Origin: Rhizophagus irregularis | Lineage: Eukaryota > Glomeromycota > Glomeromycetes > Glomerales > Glomeraceae | Direction of reading: 5' to 3' | Length of the DNA: 64,000 bases | Assembly (NCBI RefSeq): GCF_026210795.1 | Contig: NC_089433.1 | Location: 2,939,001-3,003,000, forward strand | Shown: in pieces, positions 1 through 12,814 of the stretch | Numbering within the stretch: the stretch's first letter is position 1 | Layout: each line of letters begins with the position of its first letter | Position numbers and translations under genes: made by a program | Notes under the pieces: model-generated | The model's input: the letters and a program-made list of their open reading frames with translations, nothing else | Databases searched by the model: none | Told to the model about the DNA's origin: nothing

Positions 1-1032
1 CCGTGAATGTATCATTTTCATGGAATTTATAGCCTTAAATCATGGAAATTTTCATCTCGCTAACACGGATATCCGTGAATGTATCATTTTCACGGAATTT
101 TTACGGAAGACACGGAGAAATAATGGAAATATTCGGATAAAAATTTTTTATAGGGCTTCCGCAATGTGTTTGAAAAATAATAGCTGATTTAAGATGATTT
201 CATTTTTATGAATGTAATATAATGTATACCGTATAAATTTATTGACTTTTGGTCAGTTACCATTTACACTTCTATGTAATTTTTAACTTCCGTAAGCCTA
301 GTAAGAAAGAATAAGTTCAGAATTTGATGTATATTTATTTGATTAATTGCAATAAATCCACTGAAATAGAAAATTAACATACTGTAAGTTGAGGTTGCAG
401 GTAAAATTGGGGTTGCAGGTATCGTTGAGCTTCCTGATTTGCCTGACCACGTTGACTCGTTCCAAAATATCTACCAACTCGTTGAGTTTTTATCGGCATG
501 CGTCAATGGCTTTTTCAGCCAATCAAAGGGTATGGCACGATATCTCATATGAAACCAATATTTTTATGTTCGATCAGGTTATTAATATATCAAATATCAG
601 TATATCAAGATCTGAATGTAATTCAAAGTAGAAACAGTAATATTTCTGGAGTTCGTTTAAAAAAAAGAGGAATAAAAAAAGGGAGTTTAAATAGTCCTTT
701 TTTTCGTTATAGTTCACTCCTTTAATTTTCTTGATTTATTAAACTATCGTTTTATAAAAATTTTAAAAATTCTACCCAATTTTATTAAATTATGTAAACT
801 TTCTTATTGTCCATTTCATATTTAATCATTGTGGCAGTAGAATGAATGGTTCAAAAAATAAAATTTTATTGCTGTAGCAGGCATAACTGTAATTATTAGA
901 CAGGACAAGCGCCAAATTAACACGAGGCGCAGTCCGTGATGCAAAATCAGCCGCAATAGACCCCAAATATGGTTAAATTATAATTTAGATTTTTAATATA
1001 AAAATTATTTTTTTGATTTCTCTTTATAAACT
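1..1032. other. AT-rich non-coding stretch with a short direct repeat
   Basis: A direct repeat beginning CCGTGAATGTATCATTTTCA occurs at 1-28 and again at 71-98, about 70 bp apart. The rest is AT-rich with short chance ORFs (389-725) that have no recognisable protein pattern. It contains the 5' flank of the PIG-C gene. I see no other feature. Confidence 0.5.
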
Positions 1033-2592
1033 ATGTCAGAGATCAATATAAATTTTTGTCCTTTTGACGGATATTTTTTAGGTGACGAAGATAAATGTAG
1101 TTTTTGTGGATTTGATAGGTAATATGATAATTTTGAAAATTTTAAACTTTCCAATTTCTTCCTGTTTTTAAGAATTTTATCCTACTTTCAAATTTTAGAA
1201 TTTTTGCTGCTAATAAAAATTGGGTAAGCTGATTTTTTTTTAAAAAAAAATAATTTTAAAAAATTATGCCTTCATTATTTTTACTTTGAAGGGCTCGTTG
1301 ACGAATTCACCCACAAATAAACGTGAACCATGGCGTAAATTATTATGGATAAAACAAGATTATCCAGATAATTACGTAGATAGTACTTTTCTCGAAGAAC
1401 TAGAAAAAAACGGTGAATGATGATTTTTTTTTTCGTTTTTTATCTTAGCCTTTAGTTAACATATATGTAAAAAAAAAGTTAACGTTAGAGCATACGATTA
1501 TTGGGCCGTATTAAAAGAATCTTGCGTAATTTCACAACATATAAGCAGCATAGTTATTTTTATTGCAGTATTTATATATTTATATCTTGATATGTTATCA
1601 GCACAAAATTTAATCATAAGCGGAACTGTGTTCACTATAATTGGATATATTTTTTGGGATAAAAGTATCTCAAAAACTGACCCTTCTTATGAGTACAAAA
1701 GTAAGTTATTTTAGTTATGGCCTTTTTTAGGTTTATATTTATCTTTATTGGAAAAAAATGAGTATTGATAAACATTTTACTTAATTAAAATAAGGATGGA
1801 AAACTGCAAAAGGAGCAGTACTTTTTTTTGCAACATTATTATGTTTGTCACCAATTTTAAAAACTTTAACAAAAGATACAAGTAGTGATACAATATGGGC
1901 TTTGACTGTTATTTTATTTCTAGCCAATATGTTATTTCATGATTATGGTTCTGAAAATAGGACTAACATCAAGTAAATAATCATATTTAATTTTATTTTT
2001 AAACAAACTTTTTTCTTTTTTTTTTTTTAAAAAAAAAAAAAGATATTAATTATTCTTTAATAGATTCCCTGGATCATTATCAACAAATGCTGCTATATTT
2101 TCTTCAGTTTTATTAGCTTCTAGATTACCTTCAAATTCTCATGTTTTTGGATTAATGTCTTTTGCTATTGAATGGTTTGCTTTATTTCCAATTTTCAGAA
2201 GATATATCAAAGTAAAATTTATTTTATTCATGAAGTTTTTTTTTTTTTAATTGTTCAATATTTGTATTTCTAACATTACTAAATTTGTTTCAGAGCCTTT
2301 CAGTTGAATTCAATATAGCATTAACTTGTTTATTGTTTATGCTGGCTACTGTATTATTTTTAAATATTTCAAAAACCATTGTAATTCTTTATATTTTAGG
2401 CATTACTTTTATAACTTTTGTTTGTCCTTTTTGGTTAATTTGGATACAAAAATATAAAAAGTAAGTATAAATTAAAAGAATTATTTTTTTAAAAAAAAAA
2501 AATCATAAAACCAATTGTTTAATCTTTTTTCTTCTTTTAGCGAGATTCATGGTCCATGGGATGAAGCTAGACCAAAAATTACAACATATTAA
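1033..2592 (+). CDS. GPI2: Phosphatidylinositol N-acetylglucosaminyltransferase subunit C (PIG-C/GPI2)
   Basis: Subunit of the ER-membrane GPI-GlcNAc transferase, which makes the first intermediate of GPI anchor synthesis. Eight exons (1033-1118, 1199-1223, 1292-1412, 1479-1700, 1795-1972, 2064-2211, 2294-2460, 2541-2592) total 999 nt, i.e. 332 residues plus stop. The family block PWRKLLWIKQDYPDNYVD (about residues 50-67) followed by FLEELEKNVNVRAYDYWAV is diagnostic. The remainder is a string of hydrophobic segments, including SLSTNAAIFSSVLLASRLPS, and ends in HGPWDEARPKI, also typical of the family. The start was chosen because it is the only in-frame Met before the conserved block. It adds an N-terminal extension of about 48 residues with three cysteines (residues 9, 22, 25). 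The gene is convergent with the Aquarius gene downstream. Identification is by recalled family sequence; the N-terminus is less certain than the core. Confidence 0.9.
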
Positions 2593-2976
2593 TTAATTCA
2601 CAATATAAATTAATCACTAATAGAATATCTTTAAATAATTATAATTACAATTGATAATTGATTCTTAATTTCTGTTACAATGTAAAATTAATAGAAAATA
2701 GAGTATGAGGTTACTCAAATCTGATTAGATAAAATTTAATAATTTATCAAAGGTTACTATACTTTCGTTTAAATTTTGAATTTATTTAAGAGTTTATTAA
2801 AGCTAGTATATAATTTATTCAAGAGTTTATATATTATAGCTAGTTATATTATTTATACTCAACATAATTTTTAATTCTTATAAAAAGTTTATTTGAAGTT
2901 TAAGTTGAAAGATTTCTATGAACAACAAACAATCACTAATCTTAAATGTTCTTCCCCCCCCTTCCTTATCATCGTC
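2593..2976. other. Convergent intergenic spacer
   Basis: AT-rich spacer between the stop codons of the PIG-C gene (+) and the Aquarius gene (-). It should hold both 3' UTRs. A C-run (2955-2961) lies next to the Aquarius stop. No other feature seen. Confidence 0.5.
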
Positions 2977-5900
2977 TTAGTCATCATTGTCTTTATCATC
3001 GTCATCTTCACCACCACTTTCATTTTCATTATTCTCATCCTCTTCATCCTCATTTTCTTCCTCTTCGTTATCCTCATCATTATCCTCATCATCATCTTCC
3101 TCATCCCGCTCTCCTTCATCCATTTCATTGTCATTATCGTCTTCCTTTTTAGTGTCCAAATTGGTTTCCTCATCTTTATCAACATCCATTGCTTCCATTT
3201 TAGCTTTTTGCTCTTTTGCAAAAGCCAATTGTTCTTGCATCATTTGATATACATATTTCCCCATATGTGTTACATCAGCAATTGTATATGCGTCCTCATA
3301 ATCATCAACCTACATAATAATTTTTTTTTTTGTTTAAAAAAAATAAGTTATAATAATAAAAGATTAGACAATGTTAAACAATGAAATACTAATATATACC
3401 ATCCTAGACGAAGGCCACATCTCATTAATTTTTAATTGCAATTTATCAGGACGCTCTAGTAATTTATTAAACGTAGGCGCCAATTCATAACAATTTTCAA
3501 ATATAGATCGACGGCAAAATACGTATAGTCCTAATCGAGCACGAGACATTGCAACAATAAGACGTCTAACATCTCGTATATGACCAACAGTTTTTGTACG
3601 AACCAAGGATAAAAGAATATCTAACATTTATATATATTATAATAATTAGTATTAATTGAAAATAGTAAATTACTAAGTTACCGAAAGCATAATAATTACA
3701 ATCATTTTGTTGTCCTTGAAACTTATCGACGGTTGTGACTTTTGCTGGACGCCCGAATAATGGATTCCATGAACACCGCTGACTCAAAACGTCCCTTATT
3801 AAAGCCTTCTGCCCATTGTAAGTTGTTAGAATTGTGATTTTATCTTCTGGATATCTATAATAAACAGATTAAACTTAAAACACTTTGATTTAATAATAAA
3901 AAGAATAATTAAACTATATTTCATTTACCCTAACAAACGCATATATTGGTATACTGCGACAACATATTCTGCCTCTCCAAGATTCTATAAAAAAAAAATT
4001 TATTTGTTAATCAATACCATATTAAAATAAACTAGCACTGCATTTATTCTCACCTGATAGAAGTATGGAACAGGTTCAGTTTCCCCTTTGTTCATAAATT
4101 CTCCAACATTTATTAATTGATAGTCAAACGTAAACCCAGCATTAGCCCATTTATATTCATCCGGCTCGATTACTGTTGGTAAATTTCCCAAATTCTTATA
4201 ACGCCAATTATATAGTTCTGCCATGGAAGGCCTAGCACGCCCCTAATATTATTTATTGAGTCCAAAGAATTGATTAGCATAGTAAAAAAAAAAGGTAGCG
4301 ATAAAAGTTTAAAAAATATACCTGAGAATCTAGATCAATGGTTGGAACACCAAGTTTAACAAATCTGGTGAATAAACTTTGTTCCATGTTTCCGTATTGT
4401 TGAAACGCCATGTTCTTCACTACAGGAGGTAACTGATTATGATCACCAATCATAATCACTCTTTTTAATCTACTTCGCCCATCTTCAGTTTCTTGTAGTA
4501 GCAAAGGTATAAAAGTTTCAACTTCTAAAATTTGTGCTGCTTCTTCCATTACTACATTATCATACTTAAATCCTAAAGAAACCAATTCACGTCGCTATAG
4601 TGAAAAATAAATAAATTAGCTTAATATAAAATCAATATAATTCAATAAAAATAAATACCTTTAGTGCGGCATGAGTGCATGTCATTGCAATGATTTTAGC
4701 TTCTTTTGTTAATAAATAATTAGCTCTATCATAGCTAGTCCTAAGTAATTCAAATCCACGAATCTCTTCAAGTTCCGTGAAAATTTTTTCTATATGTCGA
4801 AAACACCCCACTGCGATTTCTAACGTATCTTCATAACTTGCATCTTCGGGAAATAATGGCTGAGGTGCATCATAAAAATAGGCAGTAAAAGGAAATTCAT
4901 TCCTTATTGTATCTACATTAACGTTCTCGTTCGTTAACCCTTGCCTACATTTATCAATGTAAGGCTCCCATCTCGACTGTACGTGATATAAATAAAAATA
5001 CCCGGCGGTTTCACATGTATATCCATATTCACCACCAATTTGCAATGATTGAGCAAGTCGATCTACTTCCGAAAGCAGGGATAACCGTTTTTCCTATAAA
5101 TTACAATAGCATTTAAACCTAAAATAAAAAAGGAGCAAACAACAAAACAATAATTACCAAAAATGAATTGACTCTGCCATATTTGCTAAAGCTTAATTCT
5201 GTATTGAGTTCCTCTTCACCATGACCCAACCTAAGTAAATGTCTCTCATCAACGTCTAAATTATCAAGATAAAAATAAACAATTATTAGGATAAAACTTA
5301 TTGATTCTTTTTAGTATATACTATATAAAATGTAAATACCAAGTGCCATAATTTTCTCGAACAACTGATTCAGAGCTTGGTTACTGTGTGTAACCAATAA
5401 CGTATGCTGATCAGGGAAATTATGATATAAATTTGCAATAATCTGGACAGCTACATCTGTTTTACCAGTACCTGGGGGACCAACAACCATCGTAAGACCC
5501 GGATTTGTTCCTGCTAAAATAGCGCTTACTAATACAAATATAATCCATTAAAATTAGCTAATATTACCTTTTTTTATTTTTTTTTTTAATCAATAATAAT
5601 AAAGAAGTTTACCTTGTACGGGAGTGAATTTAATCGTATTCTTTCTAGGCTGGTTAAATGGATAAGGGCCCATGTTTGGTAGGCTATAAGTTCTGACAAT
5701 TATCTGGTCTGGGTCCATTTGAGGTTGAGATGGATCTATATTTTCAGCATCCTCAACTTTCCTCTTTTTTGAGGTTGGGCCACCTTCAGTTATAGGAAAT
5801 TGTAGAACATAAGGTGGGGGGATAGGAGCTTTGAAGCCTTCTGCTGGTACAATTTTCTAAATAGAAGTTTGCGTAGTTTTTTAGAACCATATTTATTTAA

Positions 5901-8900
5901 CAAGTTGATAAGCGAACATTAGATTACCTTGTCAGGAAAGCTTTCAATCAAATGATCATAATTTAAAAAAGTATCTCGAAAATCAATTTCTTTAGGTCGA
6001 TTTGGCATCATTGTATAGTGAGCACTACCAGGATGGCCATAACCTAAGAATATATTATGTAACCAATCTGGTACAACCAATTCACTTTGCATTAAATCAC
6101 GAATTGTTTCAAGAACAGACTTAAAATTGTTTTCCTAATAATGTTTATAATAATTAAAATATAAAAAAGAAGTTAAGATATGTCGAATATTACAATAGTA
6201 AATCATAAATGAAATTTACTTTCGGCTTTCTTCTCATCAAAATATTAAAAGTTTCATATACGTCTTCATCTCTGACACTTGAATATTTATCCATATCCAT
6301 CTAGAAGATTAAAATAAAAAGTGAGATTTATTTCTAATTATTTCTAATTTTTGAAAATTTTGAAAACTAAAATTACTTTGTACTGATTCGGGTCCAAAAA
6401 CACACGAATTGTTCTTATATTTCCAGAAATATTGGGTTTTTTATCATCAATACGTGGCTTACCAACTTCATCAATTGGCTTGCCTAAAGAAATTATAATT
6501 TAATATCATAAAAGTGAAAGAAATTTTAAGATTGCAAATTAAATTACCATCATCGCCGATTATATCGCTCACTTCACAACCTCGAATGTATTTTAATCCG
6601 AAATGTTGTCTTTGAAACATAATTTTAAAATTAATTATTTGACAATAAAATGTACACGAAAAAAAAAAATTATGTATGAACGACGCAAACCTGAAGGGCA
6701 TAGCATCATTATATTTTTCGGCTGTTCCATCGTGGGCATGTATTGTTAATAAGAACAAAACATCATGTTGTTTCAAAGAATCCCATTCATTACGGATGGA
6801 TTCCGTATAACGACCTATGTCGAAAGAAATCTATAAAATAAAGATTACATATCAAAACAAATAACTTTAATAATTTACGAAATATATTATGACATTTAAA
6901 ATTATAAACATACATCAGCCTTGACTCTTGAGGGCTTGCTTTCACCGATGTTCGGTTTAGCTACCTCTATTATACTTAAAAATTTTTAGACATAAATTAA
7001 TGATTAATCTCACATTATTGAACGAATTACAAACACGTTTAATTCTTACTTAAATGTTTCTATCTCTACTGCCATACGAGCCCAACCGGTGAATTCAGTT
7101 TTACTCGATGGATATGTAGACCTTGGTGCTAATCGTTTTACAACATCTTCAATATCTTGTCGAATTTCATAAGTTGTTTCCATTCGAAATAAATTGAAGT
7201 TTCTTAATAAATAATCGTGGATAGTGAGAAATTGTAAATTGAGTTTAGGTAATGCAAGCGGTGCTTCATTATTCCAGAATTGAGTTTGCACAACGGCATC
7301 GTCGAATATAGCGTTCTGATGAAAAAAAGTATTTTAATTAATAAATATCTTTTATAAATCAACAAATTACCGGAATATATATTACTTAAACTAACCTCAT
7401 CTGGATAAAGTGGTTTCGAATTTATTAAATCAATTTGACTCGTTCTCTTTTCAAATTTACAAACTAGCACCTCCACTAAAAAATCCTTATCGTATTGTCT
7501 TTCACCAACCAATTTATTTGTTCTTATGCTTAAAAATCCACATAGTCTTATTATTTCTTCATGAGTTAATGCATTAAAATGTTTTTGCAAGTCAGGTCTC
7601 CGTTCAATAGAGGCAAAATTTGATAATGCCAGTGATTGCAAAGAGTCCCTAAAATGTTCGAAAGCAATGTGCTATAATAAAAAAAAATGTTGTAAATCTA
7701 TACCAAAGAATATATTATCAATTCAACTTCATAATTAAAAAATACCTGAAGATCAGCCAATTTTTTACAATGTAATTCTGTCATCTGGTCATCCGTCAAA
7801 GCTAAACCAGTATTATCATCAATTTCAAAACCAACATAGAATTTTAATATATCTAAAAGCTGCTTAAAAAGTTCACTACAATTAAAAAAAAAAATTAAAT
7901 AAAATTCTAAAAGTAAATAAAATATCTAAAATAAAATTTATATTAAAATTTAAATTAACTAACTTTGCGCTATCACGCTTCATTATTGGCGCAAATTTGC
8001 ATAATATTAATATATGGTGATCTTCTAATAATTTATTAAAATAACGTCTTGTTGGGAGTTGTGCTTCAAGGTCAATCAAAAATTCCAAACAACGTTCAAG
8101 AAATGCTATAACTTCATTGTTCACTTAAAAATAAATTGAAAATATACATATCATTTAATATTAATTCAAAAAAAAAAAATTATATACATATAATTTTAAC
8201 ACTGTACCTCCTCCATCTTCGGGTATTGTATATAAAACTTCCACAAAGGCCTTCATAAAATTGCTTAACCATGTTCTCTCAAATATAATTTTTTCCTTTT
8301 GTGATTCATCTAAAAATTTAATTTTAGTTAGAACATTAAATAATAACCATAAAATACATTAATCAAATAAATACTATCAAAGTACGAACCAAAGAATCAT
8401 AGAATACCTGCTTTTTTGAACTTTTTTGCAAATACATTCCACATCTTTTTTAAATCTTTATTATTTGCAAATTCCTGATCTCTCAACGATGATGTACCAA
8501 AACAATGCCACGTTACAAGTGACACCAATCTGCAACAAAAAAAACCAGATATAAAAAACATTCAGGATGATTAAATTAACTGAATAGAAAAAAAGTCTCT
8601 TAAACATACATCATACATTCTCCTCTGATTAATGGATTTTCTATACTCTGAAAAACACGAATTAGGAATAAAACTATATATTTTCTCACTTTAGGCGAGA
8701 GTGTGTTTGCAAGTGGTGGAATGGAAAGCTCGAGAACACGTTTGAAGAAACCTGGAAATTGTTCAGGGCTTTTCATAAAACAATCTAATGATATATTAAT
8801 AAAGAAATGAGGCGAAATTAGCTCTTATTTGAATTATTAGACAAGCGTTTAAAGAACTTACCCCATGCAGCAACTCGTTCCCGAAACTTTTCATTAACCA

Positions 8901-9308
8901 TCAATACGATTGACAATACATGAGCCAACGATGCTTCCGTATGTTCAAAATTCGGCCAAAGGTACTATAATTTTAAAAAGAATTAGTGATTGTTAATTGA
9001 TTGTTTATAAACAATAATTATAAATCACACAATTAACTTACTTTTTCCAGATATTGGCTAAGTTCTAGTAATGTTAGTTTCTTCGGTTCAAAACCTTTCA
9101 TTTCTAATTCCTCAGTATAAATTCTCTCAATAACAAGCGGATCCCATACTCTCTTTGTAGGATCTTTATTGTTCCAGTAAGTTTCAGCTAAATGAGTTAT
9201 AGAATCAGCTTTCATATCTTGAAAGGTTGGGTAATATACCCCAGACCTTGTACTTTCAGTTGGTGGAGCATGTGGTGGTAAAGTCGTAAGACGCTCCTCG
9301 GTCGACAT
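2977..9308 (-). CDS. AQR: Intron-binding protein Aquarius (spliceosomal SF1 RNA helicase)
   Basis: Homologue of human AQR/IBP160 and fission yeast Cwf11: an intron-binding helicase that joins the spliceosome before and during catalysis, in the nucleus. The N-terminus (9308 leftwards) has the armadillo-like start with [15 protein letters not shown] and [10 protein letters not shown]. About 20 exons follow. Helicase motifs appear in order: Walker [21 protein letters not shown] (near 5483-5420), [20 protein letters not shown] (near 4550), GDHNQLPPV (near 4450), [14 protein letters not shown] (near 4130), [13 protein letters not shown] (near 3740-3705) and [18 protein letters not shown] (near 3570-3510). 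The C-terminus (3180-2977) is a run of Asp and Glu, low-complexity at DNA level; animal homologues also have a loose acidic tail. The ATG at 9306-9308 is the first Met in exon 1. The Walker A and the Q-like motif are intact, so it looks functional. Short spurious ORFs on the opposite strand over the acidic tail are shadows. Confidence 0.93.
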
Positions 9309-9514
9309 TTTTGTATAAAAACTTGATCAAAAAAATTGGTTGTGGATCAAAATAAAAAATTTAAAAATTTTATCCAAATTTATAGATTATATCACGTGAT
9401 GAATTATTTTTGTGCAGTATTTCTTAATAAGGTTAAAATTGTGTCGCAAAAATTAGTTATGTAACGACATTTTTTTTTTTGAAAAGTTTTTTAGATAATC
9501 TTTCACTCTGCGAT
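9309..9514. promoter_or_regulatory. Bidirectional promoter shared by AQR and UTP7
   Basis: Only 206 bp separate the AQR start (9308, -) from the UTP7 start (9515, +), so both genes must be driven from this stretch. It holds a perfect 10-bp palindrome ATCACGTGAT (9391-9400), an E-box-like CACGTG core. No clear TATA box is seen in either direction, unlike the P450 and acyltransferase promoters in this window. The function of the palindrome is inferred. Confidence 0.6.
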
Positions 9515-11982
9515 ATGACTGAAGAAGAAGCTAGCATAATAGACAAAAATATAGCTAAAAAGGTATCAAAATATGTAAGACCAGCTGAAAGGAAGATAAG
9601 TTCTAGGCAACTCAAGGTAATTGTCTTATTTGCAAAATTATCGCTTTTGAGTAATGTTAATAATTACATTGTTTCATGTAGAAAATAAAAAACAAAAAGT
9701 TAAAAGGAACGCTCGATCGGATAGAGAAAGTTTCCAATGAAGCCGCCATTAAAGCAGCAAGATCTGAAATTTTACTTACCGAAGAGCCTGGGTAATTATA
9801 ATTTTAGTAATATATGTGCAAACCATTCCTCACAAAATATATAATTCATTGAAATTATTTATTATTTTTTTTTCTTTTAATTAATTAATATTAATATTTT
9901 GATTCACAATAGATATCTTGAAGCTGAAGGTATTGAAAAAACATTTAACATAACACAGAAACAATTGAGTGAAAATGTGGATGAAGATTCTACGAAAAAG
10001 GTTTGTCGCTAGCTTATTTATCTAATTAATGTATAATATATTTATTTAATTTAATTTGAATAAAAGATTTTCGATTTAAAATTGCCAACATTTGGACCAT
10101 ATTCTTTGGATTACACACGAAATGGAAGGTAATATTAAAATAATAATCTTTAATTTAATTTTAAACATTAATTTTACAAATTCAAATTGTTTGATTAATT
10201 ATAGACACTTAGTTATTGGAGGTCGAAAGGGTCACGTAATGAGTATCGATTGGATGGAAAATAAGATAAAAAGTGAAATTCATCTAAAAGAAACTGTGCG
10301 AGATGTCAAGTCTGTAACATTATTATTATCCCACATCTACAATTCATTCCCCTAATCCATTTTATAAATTTTTTTATAGATGGCTACATAATGAACTCTT
10401 TTATGCTGTAGCTCAAAAAAAGTATGTGTTCATATACGATCACAATGGGTTAGAAGTACATCGACTAAAAAAACATATTGAAGTCAATAAGCTTGATTTC
10501 TTACCATATCATTTTCTGCTAGTTTCTGTGGTGAGTATTTTAAGTTAGTGCGTTTTCACATTTACTAAAATATTAAAATAAATAAACTTTAGGGAAGCGC
10601 GGGATGGCTTAAATATCAAGATACTTCAACTGGAAAGCTAGTGGCAGAATTAAGAACTAAATTAGGTGGTTGTGATGCAATTGCTCAGAATCCATGGAAT
10701 GCTATAATGCATTTAGGACATTATAATGGCACAGTTACATTATGGTCACCTAATATGTCAACTCCTTTAGTAAAAATGCTTACGCATAAAGGTCCAGTAA
10801 AAGCTGTTGCCGTTGATCATACTGGAAAGTAAGTTCATAGAAATTTATTTATTTATAAGAAAAAAAAAATAGTATTATTTATATGTTCTTTGTTATTAAA
10901 GGTATATGGCTACATCAGGATTGGATGGACAACTTAAATTATGGGACATAAGAACATACAAACCATTACAACAATATTACACAAGAACTCCCGCTTCATC
11001 ACTATCAATATCGCAATTAGGTCTTTTAGGTGTCGGCTGGGGTCCGCACGTTACAGTAAATACCATAATATATTTTATTTAACCTATATCAATTTAAAGT
11101 CTAATTTTAATTTATATCGTTAGATCTGGAAAGATGCTTTTCTTACAAAACAACAATCACCTTATATGAATCACCTTCAAGTGGGATCACAAATACAGGA
11201 TATACATTTTTGTCCATTTGATGATGTACTAGGATTGGGACATTCTTATGGAATATCTAGTATAATAATTCCTGGTAAATACAAAATAATATAATAAAAT
11301 TATCTGAATATTTCTGATGTAAGCCATTTCTTTATTAATAGGTTCTGGAGAACCAAATCTTGACAGTTTGGAAGCAAATCCTTATCAATCTAAGAAACAA
11401 AGACAAGAGGCGGAAGTGCACAGTCTTCTTGACAAGGTACACCTAACGATAGCTTAAAATTTGCATAACTTTATAATTTTAATTTATTCTTTATATAGAT
11501 TCAACCAGAAATGATATCATTGGATTCAACGTTCATAGGAAAAGTCGATGGAGCTTCCAAAGACTTATTAGATATGGAGCGTAACGAAGAGCAGGTACAA
11601 TAATTATTACAGTTTATCATTTTTATGCTTATAAAGTAAGAAATTATAATTTTTCTTTTAATGTATATAGAAAGCACAACGTGCCAATGAAGAGAAATGG
11701 GTACCTAAAAATAAAGCTCGTGGTAAAAATTCATCATTGAAAAGATATCTTCGTAAAAAACAAAAGAATGTTATAGATGAACGAAAGGTTAGTATTATTA
11801 CACAACGTTAGAACACTTTGTTTAAAAATTTATGCTTAAATGTTTTATATAAATTATAATAGTTGAAGATTCAAAAACGTATTAAACAAGAAAAGGAAGC
11901 ACGTAGAAAACGAATTATGGGTAATGAAGATGATAAAGATCGACCGAAAGCATTAGAAAGATTTTCTAATAAAGAATTATAA
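9515..11982 (+). CDS. UTP7: U3 snoRNP protein UTP7 / WDR46 (BING4) WD-repeat protein
   Basis: Component of the nucleolar SSU processome needed for 18S rRNA maturation. The spliced product runs from [20 protein letters not shown] to the basic C-terminus ending [10 protein letters not shown]. About ten exons with short introns. Recognisable WD40 pieces: [20 protein letters not shown] (from about 10100), [20 protein letters not shown] (10670), [20 protein letters not shown] (10800-10940), and the BING4CT region with [18 protein letters not shown] (11120-11180), which is typical of UTP7/WDR46. A Lys/Arg-rich tail (11690-11980) fits a nucleolar protein. The ATG at 9515 was preferred to an upstream in-frame TTG at 9479. 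It is divergent to AQR from a common promoter. Confidence 0.9.
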
Positions 11983-12814
11983 TAATATATATTTATATAA
12001 TTTTGGAGTTCTATAATTTATTAGGAACTAGTTCGTTGTAGAGTGTACAGTACATATATACTTATTAATGACTTCATATAAAAGTATAATTAATATAAGC
12101 ACCATAGAAGCAAAATCAAATAATTAATTAATTAATGTGAATGAAGGCTACATTAATAACAAAAGGTTACGTTTGGAAAAATTTTTTGATTTAACAAGAG
12201 TAATTTAATCGAATCGAAAATCAAGCAAAACTTCCAATTATTACCATAAATCTTTCATGTTACATTTAAAGTCAAAAATAATATGAAATAGTCTCCCATC
12301 GGCAGCAAAATTTTTTCAACGATAAATTGTTGTCATTATCTTCTCTACGTAATTATCCGCTTTCGGGAAAATTCTTATAAATTACGTTTTAGCCTCTTAG
12401 GAAAAATTGTAGGTACTCCAATTAACAATCTACTTACTATAAATTTTTCATTCAAATAATAAAAAAAAACGTGGGTTCCAAAATTAAAATTACTATGATA
12501 AAATTCACGTTATCAAATATGTTTGTCTTACATGAATAAACCGAAAGAAAATATTATTGTAACACTGCATTTAAAATTTGAGGTAAATATTATTTGTGGT
12601 CCGTGAAAATTTTTAATGCAGGAAACAAATAACTATTTTTAGAAATGAAAAAATTCACTATAAAAATTGAGGAATTTTCTTTTGTTGCTTAGCAGTTTTT
12701 GCAAATTTTTTTTTGCTCAAACTACTATTATAGAATTAACGAAGTCTTTTTATTTTTTCTATAAATTTTTAAGAAAAGAAAAAATAAAATAAAAATAAAA
12801 ATAGAGTAAAAAAA
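11983..12814. other. Intergenic spacer upstream of the cupredoxin gene
   Basis: AT-rich sequence of about 830 bp with no coding pattern. A TATA-like TATAAATT at 12760-12767, 55 bp before the cupredoxin ATG, is the one regulatory site I can point to. Confidence 0.5.
12760..12767 (+). promoter_or_regulatory. TATA-like box of the cupredoxin gene
   Basis: TATAAATT, 48-55 bp before the ATG at 12815. Similar boxes precede the acyltransferase, BTB-TLDc and P450 genes. Confidence 0.4.

Noticed and set aside
389-725. Two overlapping ORFs of 75-80 residues
   Set aside because: No family, intron, codon or promoter support; overlapping frames of AT-rich DNA.
2893-3384. Long + strand and extra - strand ORFs over 2893-3384
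   Set aside because: They are shadows of the low-complexity Asp/Glu tail of Aquarius in other frames (Ser-, His-, Ile- and Met/Lys-rich artefacts).
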